Source of the DNA: Synaphobranchus kaupii
Lineage: Eukaryota; Chordata; Actinopteri; Anguilliformes; Synaphobranchidae
DNA length: 64,000 nucleotides
Direction: 5' to 3'
Assembly (NCBI GenBank): GCA_029718625.1
Contig: JAINUF010000027.1
Span: 2,216,676-2,280,675, forward strand
Numbering within the stretch: position 1 is the stretch's first letter; every line of letters starts with the position of its first letter. Position numbers and translations under genes: made by a program. The notes under the pieces were generated by a model. The model saw only the letters and a program-made list of their open reading frames with translations. It was not told the origin of the DNA and ran no database searches. Of the stretch, positions 51,985-59,977 are shown piece by piece.

Positions 51985-53504
51985 TGAAGACGCATGCCTC
52001 AAACCAATTTTAGTGTTGTCAAAGATGTTATAGCTCAAATACACAGTTGATTAATTTTAAAATTTTCCATTTGTAAATTTTGAATGAATTTTTCTTCAAA
52101 TTTAAAATGCAAACATTTCAATAGCTTCTGTGACATGTGACTAAGATGCCTCAAACCAACTGTAATGTTGTCAGATACATTCTCCAATTTACAAGCAATG
52201 CTTTTTCCAATTTTCCTTTTGTAAATTTTAAATAGATTTTTATTCAAAACAAAAGCATTAAAATTTCAATAGCTTCTGTGACATATGATGAAGACGCATG
52301 CCTCAAACCAATTTTAGTGTTGTCAAAATCATTATAGCTCAAATATACAGTTGATTCATTTTTAAAATTTCCGTTTGTAAATTTTAAATGTATTTTTCTT
52401 CAAATTTAAAATGTAAACATTTCAATAGCTTCTGTGACATGTGACTAAGATGCCTCAAACCAACTGTAATGTTGTCAGATACATTCTCCAATTTACAAGC
52501 AATGCTTTTTCCAATTTTCCTTTTGTAAATTTTAAATAGATTTTTATTCAAAATAAAAGCACTAAAATTTCAATAGCTTCTGTGACATATGATGAAGACG
52601 CATGCCTCAAACCAATTTTAGTGTTGTCAAAGACGTTATAGCTCAAATATACAGTTGATTAATTTTTTAATTTTCCATTTGTAAATTTTGAATGAATTTT
52701 TCTTCAAATTTAAAATGCAAACATTTCAATAGCTTCTGTGACATGTGACTAAGATGCCTCAAACCAACTGTAATGTTGTCAGATGCATTCTCCAATTTAC
52801 AAGCAATGCTTTTTCCAATTTTCCTTTTGTAAATTTTAAATAGATTTTTATTCAAAATAAAAGCACTAAAATTTCAATAGCTTCTGTGACATATGATGAA
52901 GACGCATGCCTCAAACCAATTTTAGTGTTGTCAAAGTCATTATCGCTCAAATATACAGTTGATTAATTTTTTAAATTTCCGTTTGTAAATTTTAAATGAA
53001 TTTTTCTTCAAATTTAAAATGTAAACATTTCAATAGCTTGTGTGACATGTGACTAAGATGCCTCAAACCAACTGTAATGTTGTCAGATACATTCTCCAAT
53101 TTTCAAGCAATGCTTTTTCGAATTTTCCTTTTGTAAATTTTAAATAGATTTTTATTCAAAATAAAAGCACTAAAATTTCAATAGCTTCTGTGACATATGA
53201 TGAAGACGCATGCCTCAAACCAATTTTAGTGTTGTCAAAGACGTTATAGCTCAAATACACAGTTGATTAATTTTTAAATTTTCCATTTGTAAATTTTGAA
53301 TGAATTTTTCTTCAAATTTAAAATGCAAACATTTCAATAGCTTCTGTGACATGTGACTAAGATGCCTCAAACCAACTGTAATGTTGTCAGATGCATTCTC
53401 CAATTTACAAGCAATGCTTTTTCCAATTTTCCTTTTGTAAATTTTAAATAGATTTTTATTCAAAACAAAAGCATTAAAATTTCAATAGCTTCTGTGACAT
53501 ATGA
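51985..53504. repeat. Five dimers between the two 21-dimer copies
   Basis: The order is a hybrid A/V unit, C, A*, an E/F hybrid with GCTTGTGTGAC, and the ACACAG subtype of A. The first unit has the ACACAG head of subtype A and the TTAATTTTAAAATTTTCC of the V subtype, so it looks like a fusion of an adjacent A-V pair with loss of one dimer. Confidence 0.65.
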
Positions 53505-56232
53505 TGAAGACGCATGCCTCAAACCAATTTTAGTGTTGTCAAAATCATTATAGCTCAAATATACAGTTGATTCATTTTTAAAATTTCCGTTTGTAAATTT
53601 TAAATGTATTTTTCTTCAAATTTAAAATGTAAACATTTCAATAGCTTCTGTGACATGTGACTAAGATGCCTCAAACCAACTGTAATGTTGTCAGATACAT
53701 TCTCCAATTTACAAGCAATGCTTTTTCCAATTTTCCTTTTGTAAATTTTAAATAGATTTTTATTCAAAACAAAAGCATTAAAATTTCAATAGCTTCTGTG
53801 ACATATGATGAAGACGCATGCCTCAAACCAATTTTAGTGTTGTCAAAATCATTATAGCTCAAATATACAGTTGATTCATTTTTAAAATTTCCGTTTGTAA
53901 ATTTTAAATGTATTTTTCTTCAAATTTAAAATGTAAACATTTCAATAGCTTCTGTGACATGTGACTAAGATGCCTCAAACCAACTGTAATGTTGTCAGAT
54001 ACATTCTCCAATTTACAAGCAATGCTTTTTCCAATTTTCCTTTTGTAAATTTTAAATAGATTTTTATTCAAAATAAAAGCACTAAAATTTCAATAGCTTC
54101 TGTGACATATGATGAAGACGCATGCCTCAAACCAATTTTAGTGTTGTCAAAGACGTTATAGCTCAAATATACAGTTGATTAATTTTTTAATTTTCCATTT
54201 GTAAATTTTGAATGAATTTTTCTTCAAATTTAAAATGCAAACATTTCAATAGCTTCTGTGACATGTGACTAAGATGCCTCAAACCAACTGTAATGTTGTC
54301 AGATGCATTCTCCAATTTACAAGCAATGCTTTTTCCAATTTTCCTTTTGTAAATTTTAAATAGATTTTTATTCAAAATAAAAGCATTAAAATTTCAATAG
54401 CTTCTGTGACATATGATGAAGACGCATGCCTCAAACCAATTTTAGTGTTGTCAAAATCATTATAGCTCAAATATACAGTTGACTCATTTTTAAAATTTCC
54501 GTTTGTAAATTTTAAATGTATTTTTCTTCAAATTTAAAATGTAAAAATTTCAATAGCTTCTGTGACATGTGACTAAGATGCCTCAAACCAACTGTAATGT
54601 TGTCAGATACATTCTCCAATTTACAAGCAATGCTTTTTCCAATTTTCCTTTTGTAAATTTTAAATAGATTTTTATTCAAAATAAAAGCACTAAAATTTCA
54701 ATAGCTTCTGTGACATATGATGAAGACGCATGCCTCAAACCAATTTTAGTGTTGTCAAAGTCATTATAGCTCAAATATACAGTTGATTAATTTTTAAAAT
54801 TTCCGTTTGTAAATTTTGAATTAATTTTTCTTCAAATTTAAAATGCAAACATTTCAATAGCTTCTGTGACATGTGACTAAGATGCCTTAAACCAACTGTA
54901 ATGTTGTTAGATGTATTCTCCAATTTACAAGCAATGCTTTTTACAATTTTCCTTTTGTAAATTTTAAATAGATTTTTATTCAAAATAAAAGCACTAAAAT
55001 TTCAATAGCTTCTGTGACATATGATGAAGACGCATGCCTCAAACCAATTTTAGTGTTGTCAAAGACGTTATAGCTCAAATATACAGTTGATTAATTTTTT
55101 AATTTTCCATTTGTAAATTTTGAATGAATTTTTCTTCAAATTTAAAATGCAAACATTTCAATAGCTTCTGTGACATGTGACTAAGATGCCTCAAACCAAC
55201 TGTAATGTTGTCAGATACATTCTCCAATTTTCAAGCAATGCTTTTTCGAATTTTCCTTTTGTAAATTTTAAATAGATTTTTATTCAAAATAAAAGCACTA
55301 AAATTTCAATAGCTTCTGTGACATATGATGAAGACGCATGCCTCAAACCAATTTTAGTGTTGTCAAAGACGTTATAGCTCAAATACACAGTTGATTAATT
55401 TTTAAATTTTCCATTTGTAAATTTTGAATGAATTTTTCTTCAAATTTAAAATGCAAACATTTCAATAGCTTCTGTGACATGTGACTAAGATGCCTCAAAC
55501 CAACTGTAATGTTGTCAGATGCATTCTCCAATTTACAAGCAATGCTTTTTCCAATTTTCCTTTTGTAAATTTTAAATAGATTTTTATTCAAAACAAAAGC
55601 ATTAAAATTTCAATAGCTTCTGTGACATATGATGAAGACGCATGCCTCAAACCAATTTTAGTGTTGTCAAAATCATTATAGCTCAAATATACAGTTGATT
55701 CATTTTTAAAATTTCCGTTTGTAAATTTTAAATGTATTTTTCTTCAAATTTAAAATGTAAACATTTCAATAGCTTCTGTGACATGTGACTAAGATGCCTC
55801 AAACCAACTGTAATGTTGTCAGATACATTCTCCAATTTACAAGCAATGCTTTTTCCAATTTTCCTTTTGTAAATTTTAAATAGATTTTTATTCAAAACAA
55901 AAGCATTAAAATTTCAATAGCTTCTGTGACATATGATGAAGACGCATGCCTCAAACCAATTTTAGTGTTGTCAAAATCATTATAGCTCAAATATACAGTT
56001 GATTCATTTTTAAAATTTCCGTTTGTAAATTTTAAATGTATTTTTCTTCAAATTTAAAATGTAAACATTTCAATAGCTTCTGTGACATGTGACTAAGATG
56101 CCTCAAACCAACTGTAATGTTGTCAGATACATTCTCCAATTTACAAGCAATGCTTTTTCCAATTTTCCTTTTGTAAATTTTAAATAGATTTTTATTCAAA
56201 ATAAAAGCACTAAAATTTCAATAGCTTCTGTG

Positions 56233-56236
56233 ACAT
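56233..56236. repeat. Candidate target-site duplication, left copy (ACAT)
   Basis: The satellite is intact through ACAT, and the LINE 3' end begins at the next base. The same ACAT occurs at the other junction. Confidence 0.6.
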
Positions 56237-56250
56237 TTTTCAATTTTCAA
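56237..56250 (-). repeat. LINE 3' terminal heptamer tail (TTGAAAA)2
   Basis: The plus strand reads two TTTTCAA units followed by TTTT, directly against the satellite. In element sense the LINE ends with two TTGAAAA repeats instead of poly(A). Short tandem 3' repeats of this kind are typical of CR1/L2-group LINEs. Confidence 0.75.
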
Positions 56251-56316
56251 TTTTATTTTTTATACAGGGAAAAAAGATATTAGTACATAAAAGTCCTAAC
56301 ATCTTTGGGCCCTACT

Positions 56317-56363
56317 CAGTACATTACTGTTTTACAGAGGGTTCCCTGTCCTACAGCATAGGG
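56317..56363 (-). promoter_or_regulatory. Inverted-repeat cluster near the LINE 3' end (possible RT recognition stem-loops)
   Basis: Short complementary arms occur in a row: CAGTA-CAT-TACTG (56317-56329), CTGT-TTT-ACAG (56327-56337), AGGG-TT-CCCT (56338-56347), and CCCTGT-CCT-ACAG-CAT-AGGG (56344-56363). The arms are short and partly overlap, so only some could form at once. A 3' stem-loop is known to be bound by the reverse transcriptase of the eel UnaL2 element. A similar role here is inference. Confidence 0.45.
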
Positions 56364-56512
56364 AAAGAAAAAAAGAAAAAGAAAATAAATTGAGATGAAC
56401 AGAAAATGAGGAAAAAATAACAAAGACAGGGGTAAAAAATCTATAAAATCTATAGATGTACAGTAATTAAAATGTGAGAAATTTCAGAAAGAAATATGTA
56501 GAAACAATGAAA

Positions 56513-56557
<45 letters not shown>
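56513..56557. repeat. (AAT)15 microsatellite in the LINE 3' UTR
   Basis: Fifteen uninterrupted AAT units lie about 50 bp after the ORF2 stop (ATT in element sense). It is internal, not terminal, so it is not the 3' tail. Such tracts vary in length easily. Confidence 0.95.
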
Positions 56558-56560
<3 letters not shown>

Positions 56561-56608
56561 GTGAGTGTTTATGGAGCAGACACAGCGTGATCTGAAATTA
56601 ATTATAGT

Positions 56609-57319
56609 CTAGTGTTGACAGATTTGGTTATTTATAAGATGAGATTTGAGCTGTTTTTTAAAGTTGTTAGAATGTATATTTGTCCTTATATTTAATGGTA
56701 AATTATTCCATGATTCTGTGTTTCTATTGAAAAACGATTTTTGACCAAAATTGTTTTTGTATCTTTGAAGTGGATTTAATGCGTTTGTAATGGAACGGGT
56801 TTGTCTTTGTTGTCGGTTATTGGAATGACGTGGCAATAGGTTGTTAATGATCTGAGGAAGAGTATTGTTTTGTATTTTATGGTAAAGTTTTAAGTTCAGT
56901 AACATTTGGTAATTTTCAAAAGTGAGTGCGTTTACTTGTTGTAAGGCAGTGCAATGATGTGTGCGAGATGGTAATTTCGCGTGAATTTTGTGCGATCTAT
57001 TATAAAGACGAATGATTGGGTCTAATGTGCATTTTGTAGCAGATGACCAAATTGGTAAACAATATGATAATGTGGATAGAATTATGGCATTTAAATATGT
57101 ATTTGAAACGGTTCGTGTAAGATATGTCCGAATTTTATTGTAGACGAAAAGTTTTTTATTTAGCTGTTTTGCAAGGTATTCAATATGTGGTTTAAACGTC
57201 ATATGATCGTCAAGCGTGACGCCGAGATATTTATAGGTACTTGTTACGGACAAGGGTTCGTTTTTTAGTTGTATAGGGGGCGGAGTCGAAAATGTTTTTT
57301 GAGAGGATCGAAAATACAT
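56609..57319 (-). CDS. LINE ORF2, C-terminal part in a shifted frame
   Basis: This 236-residue frame carries the end of the reverse transcriptase. Y-L-G-V-x-L-D (31-37) followed by a conserved His45 is the usual thumb-region motif after YADD in CR1/L2-group enzymes. The end (F-K-K-Q-L-K-S-H-L-I, 220-229) is the typical C-terminal closing motif, and the stop is TAG at 56609-56611. It has an ATG at 57319 but is not an independent gene: the first residues overlap the end of the main ORF2 frame, and a 1-base change in the A9 run at 57328-57336 would join the two. The combined protein would be about 988 residues, a normal ORF2 size for the group. Confidence 0.88.
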   Translation of the reverse strand: MYFRSSQKTFSTPPPIQLKNEPLSVTSTYKYLGVTLDDHMTFKPHIEYLAKQLNKKLFVYNKIRTYLTRTVSNTYLNAIILSTLSYCLPIWSSATKCTLDPIIRLYNRSHKIHAKLPSRTHHCTALQQVNALTFENYQMLLNLKLYHKIQNNTLPQIINNLLPRHSNNRQQRQTRSITNALNPLQRYKNNFGQKSFFNRNTESWNNLPLNIRTNIHSNNFKKQLKSHLINNQICQH

Positions 57320-59576
57320 ACATTGTGTTTTTTTTTATATTTAATGTTAAATGATTTCTGTGTAACCAGTGGTGAAGAGCTTGTAGGTCTAATGAAAGTT
57401 TGGAATGAATGTCATCTATTTTATGCGCAGAGGTAAAGATAACGGTGTCGTCCGCATATAGAAGCACTTGGGTTGATGAGCATACTGAGGGCAGATCATT
57501 AATATATAATATGAACAATAGCGGTCCTAGAATAGATCCTTGTGGTACACCGATATTGCTTGTCATAGAAGTGGATTTAAGTTGATCTATTTGGACCAGT
57601 TGTGTTCTTTCTAATAGATATGATGAAAACATGTTTATTGCAGTTGATGATAGGTTGAACTTCGTTAACTTATTGAGAAGTATTGAATGATTAACGGTAT
57701 CAAATGCTTTTGAAAAGTCGATAAATATTGCACCGGTTATATTCCCTACATTTAATGATTGTCTAATTGATTCCGTGAGATATAATACTGCGGACGTGGT
57801 TGATCTGTTTGTTCGAAAACCAAACTGAAATTCATTTAAAAGACCGTGTGATTCTAAGTAGTCGGTGAGCTGAGTGGCTAGCACCTTTTCCAGGATCTTT
57901 GACATTATGGGAAGAATAGATATCGGTCTATAATTTGATATGACTGTTGGATCACCTGATTTGTAAATGGGAATGATTTTAGATGTTTTCCATGCGGAAG
58001 GAAAAACAGACTTTGTAATACATAAGTTTATGAGATGATGGGTGACTGTTAATAAAGAGTCCAAATGTGACAGAAAGAAGTCTGAGTTCATGTCATGTGT
58101 ATCCTTTGTTTTTGTCTTCTTTAGAGAATGTGTGATGTTTATTAAACAGTCTTGAGATATTTCTGCGAAGGAGAAAGGTTGTGATTGTGAGGCAGAAAAT
58201 TCCAATTGTTGCACAGATGGATCAAAGTGGGCTGCGAGCTCTTCTACTGATGAAATAAAAAACGTATTAAACGCGCAAGCAAGTTTTTGAGGCTCTGTTA
58301 GCAATAATCCCTGTGAGAAAACGCTTATCTTGCCTTGGTTATTTTTTGTCCTTCCTCCAGTTATGGAGTTCAGTGCATCCCACAGCTTTTTGGGGTGCAA
58401 AGAGGCTTCATTTATGAGTTTCTGATAATAATTAGTTTTTGCTTTCTGTAACTCTACGATACATTTATTTCTAATTGTCGCAAAAGCTTGCTTATCTATT
58501 AATAATTTTGTACGATAGTAGTTTTTCATAAGTTTTGATTTTTGTTTGAGCAGACGTAATATATTTGGTGTAATCCAAGGTAAAGATAATTGTCGAGACT
58601 TTAGTTTAGAATTTTTTGTGTATTTTTTAGTTAGAGTCTTAATTTTTTCATGCATTCTCGTGAGTATTTTCTCTGGGTTGCTCATCTTATTCTCCTCTTC
58701 CCAGTTAATGTTATTAATCTCGTTTTGGTACGTCTGTTTTTTGGAGCCTGGTATCGTTTTTATAACATTCAATTTGTGTCCCTTGTGTTCTATAATTTTT
58801 TTTCTAATAGCAAAGGTAAGAAAATGGTCAGATAATGTTGTTTTAATAACCCCATTTAGGTTATATTTTGTCGGTTCATTGGAAAAAATTAGATCAATAA
58901 TTGTTTCACATGTACTACATACTCGCGTTGGTTCCTTTATCAATTGTTCAAGTCCAAATTTGGTTGCTACATGTTTTAACGGTGTAGCAATAGTATCATT
59001 CCAATTTAAGTTAAAATCACCAAGTAGTATATATTCTTTTGTTTTGACCGACTCAAGAATAGTTGTTAGGGATGATACATAATCTATTGGTGACGTGTTA
59101 GGGGGTTTGTATGAAACTAAAATGTCTATAGCATGCTGAGACGTTAAATAAAAGGTGATTTGTAACGTTTCGGATGCCGTGTCTGTTTGATTATTTGTTG
59201 ATGAGTACTTATTTGATACATATATTGCTACTCCTCCTCCACGTTTCCCAACCCGGTCTTTACGAAATAAATGGTAATTCTCAATATAAAGAAAGGAATC
59301 CGGAATTGTTGGTGTTAGCCAAGTTTCCGAGATAGCAAGAATATCTATGCTAGTTTGTGTCATCAGCATTTTAATTTGGTCAAATTTTGATATTAAGCTA
59401 CAGACATTGAGATGACATATTTTTAGTCCTTTAGCATTTCCAAGATTACTCACTGTTTTGGGGGTCTTCCAGTTTTGTTTATTTCTCTTGTTTCTATTTC
59501 TTAATGCATTGACAGCGCTGGAACCCCCGGCTCTAAGAACGTCACAAACAGGAGGGACAGTAGGCCGAGGCAACAC
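57231..59576 (-). CDS. LINE ORF2, main part: endonuclease plus reverse transcriptase, frameshifted
   Basis: The frame codes for about 781 residues. The endonuclease/exonuclease/phosphatase domain shows L-N-V-C-S-L (Asn57), S-E-T-W-L (Glu84), G-G-G-V-A-I-Y-V (113-120), G-D-F-N-L-N (Asp187, Asn189) and S-D-H (249-251), which are the expected catalytic positions. The reverse transcriptase shows Y-R-P-I-S (549-553), F-I-D-F-S-K-A-F-D (Asp620), G-V-P-Q-G-S-I-L-G-P (676-685) and Y-A-D-D (707-710). It nicks target DNA and primes cDNA synthesis (target-primed reverse transcription). After about residue 749 the frame is wrong and ends at a TAA. The correct continuation is the next frame at 56609-57319. 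The codon at 59576 is GTG, the first in-frame ATG is at 59369 inside the endonuclease, and the frame is open back to the ORF1 stop, so the true start is unclear. Confidence 0.9.
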   Translation of the reverse strand: MLPRPTVPPVCDVLRAGGSSAVNALRNRNKRNKQNWKTPKTVSNLGNAKGLKICHLNVCSLISKFDQIKMLMTQTSIDILAISETWLTPTIPDSFLYIENYHLFRKDRVGKRGGGVAIYVSNKYSSTNNQTDTASETLQITFYLTSQHAIDILVSYKPPNTSPIDYVSSLTTILESVKTKEYILLGDFNLNWNDTIATPLKHVATKFGLEQLIKEPTRVCSTCETIIDLIFSNEPTKYNLNGVIKTTLSDHFLTFAIRKKIIEHKGHKLNVIKTIPGSKKQTYQNEINNINWEEENKMSNPEKILTRMHEKIKTLTKKYTKNSKLKSRQLSLPWITPNILRLLKQKSKLMKNYYRTKLLIDKQAFATIRNKCIVELQKAKTNYYQKLINEASLHPKKLWDALNSITGGRTKNNQGKISVFSQGLLLTEPQKLACAFNTFFISSVEELAAHFDPSVQQLEFSASQSQPFSFAEISQDCLINITHSLKKTKTKDTHDMNSDFFLSHLDSLLTVTHHLINLCITKSVFPSAWKTSKIIPIYKSGDPTVISNYRPISILPIMSKILEKVLATQLTDYLESHGLLNEFQFGFRTNRSTTSAVLYLTESIRQSLNVGNITGAIFIDFSKAFDTVNHSILLNKLTKFNLSSTAINMFSSYLLERTQLVQIDQLKSTSMTSNIGVPQGSILGPLLFILYINDLPSVCSSTQVLLYADDTVIFTSAHKIDDIHSKLSLDLQALHHWLHRNHLTLNIKKNTMYVFSILSKNIFDSAPYTTKKRTLVRNKYL
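57328..57336 (-). other. A9 homopolymer, probable site of the ORF2 frameshift
   Basis: On the coding strand this is a run of nine A. With eight A the frame continues into the downstream ORF and gives K-K-T-x-C-M-Y-F, close to the K-T-x-x-M-x-F box seen after YADD in related reverse transcriptases. A second candidate is a tandem ACAT pair just downstream (57316-57323), where loss of 4 bp would also restore the frame but would not give the Lys-Thr spacing. A sequencing or assembly length error in the homopolymer cannot be excluded. Confidence 0.7.
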
Positions 59577-59627
59577 AAACGGAAGAGGAATGATTTCCGG
59601 TGAGGGGGTGTTGGATGTAAATAGTCA
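59577..59627 (-). other. ORF1/ORF2 boundary with in-frame TGA and no ATG
   Basis: ORF1 ends at TGA (59625-59627). The ORF2 frame is the same frame and is open from the next codon. Between the stop and the conserved endonuclease there is no ATG. Either ORF2 is reached by stop readthrough or reinitiation at a non-ATG codon, or the TGA is a mutation in an originally continuous frame. Confidence 0.65.
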
Positions 59628-59973
59628 GTCCCGTGGATAGTTCTGAACAGCGTGCTGCAAATTTGCAGCTAGCATTTGGCTACCCAGCCTGTTGGGGTGT
59701 ACTCCATCATATCTAAAAAAGGCAAAATTGTTCCAAAACAAATTAAAATTATCAATAAAACCTATGTTGTTCGCTCTGCAAGCGGACTGGAGCCAGGTGT
59801 TAAGGCTGAGGGTTCGACTGAAGCGTGCCGCTCCCCTCAGCGTGGGCAGGGGGCCGGAAATAAAAACCGACTTTCCACAGTTATTTAAAAATTTAAAAAG
59901 GTCGTTAAAATCCTTTTTTGTCAGTTCAGACTGCTGACGAGCTATGTCATTTGATCCCACATGAACTATCACC
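59625..59973 (-). pseudogene. ORF1 fragment, C-terminal part of a GDSL/SGNH esterase-like domain
   Basis: About 115 codons remain, from near the conserved block III to the stop (TGA at 59625-59627). The motif G-S-N-D (block III, GxND) lies seven or so residues after the junction and D-G-V-H-P-N (block V, with the Asp and His of the catalytic triad) near residue 90. The segment I-S-G-P-L-P-T between them is typical of ORF1 esterases of CR1/L2-group LINEs. The nucleophile Ser block (GDS) and block II are lost by the 5' truncation. The reading frame continues upstream into satellite to 60035, but that part is accidental and begins with TTG, not ATG. The first in-frame Met is late in the domain, so no functional protein is expected. 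Confidence 0.85.
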
Positions 59974-59977
59974 ACAT
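59974..59977. repeat. Candidate target-site duplication, right copy (ACAT)
   Basis: The satellite resumes with ACAT followed by the four bases missing on the left. The preceding bases (CACC) do not match the satellite. Four bp is short for a LINE duplication and could be microhomology at a truncated 5' end instead. Confidence 0.6.

Larger units (their letters stand above)
1..56236. repeat. 304-bp dimeric satellite array, left arm
   Basis: Head-to-tail copies of a 304-bp unit fill this arm without any other sequence. The unit starting at position 1 has the same phase as the one starting at 55937, which is exactly 184 x 304 bp later. Single-base deletions (near 4545, 23930, 31602 and 35248) and insertions (near 9714, 12146, 40417 and 46794) cancel out. 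Each unit contains two 152-bp halves, is about 72% A+T, and has one CATATG at the B-to-A boundary and usually one GCATGC near its start. I do not recognise the family by name. The 185th unit is cut 4 bp before its end by the LINE. The array continues past the left edge of the window. Confidence 0.98.
56237..56608 (-). other. LINE 3' UTR
   Basis: This 372-bp stretch after the ORF2 stop has no gene. In element sense it holds an (ATT) microsatellite, a pyrimidine-rich stretch (purine-rich on the plus strand at about 56360-56440), a cluster of short inverted repeats and a terminal TTGAAAA tail. In L2-type elements the 3' end is the part recognised by the reverse transcriptase, so the inverted-repeat cluster is the most likely functional piece. 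Confidence 0.75.
56237..59973 (-). mobile_element. 5'-truncated CR1/L2-group non-LTR retrotransposon (LINE)
   Basis: This is a 3737-bp insertion with no similarity to the satellite around it, oriented on the minus strand. It encodes part of an ORF1 esterase domain, an apurinic-like endonuclease and a reverse transcriptase, followed by a 3' UTR and a short heptamer tail. There are no long terminal repeats and no poly(A). The combination of a GDSL/SGNH esterase in ORF1, an ORF2 of just under 1000 residues and a short repeated 3' tail is known from the CR1/L2 group. I cannot fix the exact clade. The 5' part of ORF1 and the 5' UTR are missing, and ORF2 is frameshifted, so this copy looks inactive. 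Confidence 0.93.

Noticed and set aside
1..56236. CRISPR-like repeat array
   Set aside because: The 304-bp units are directly adjacent without unique spacers, the repeat is far too long, and there are no cas genes.
56609..57319. An independent 236-residue gene beginning at ATG 57319
   Set aside because: Its sequence is the ordinary C-terminal part of LINE ORF2 and overlaps the upstream frame at a frameshift.
58546..59082. Plus-strand open frames opposite LINE ORF2 (also 58650-58835, 59458-59640 and 59676-59937)
   Set aside because: These are antisense shadows of ORF2 and ORF1. The minus strand carries the recognisable endonuclease, reverse transcriptase and esterase motifs.
56237..59973. 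Retrovirus or LTR retrotransposon
   Set aside because: There are no long terminal repeats, no protease, integrase or RNase H-integrase order, and the endonuclease is of the apurinic type placed before the reverse transcriptase, as in LINEs.
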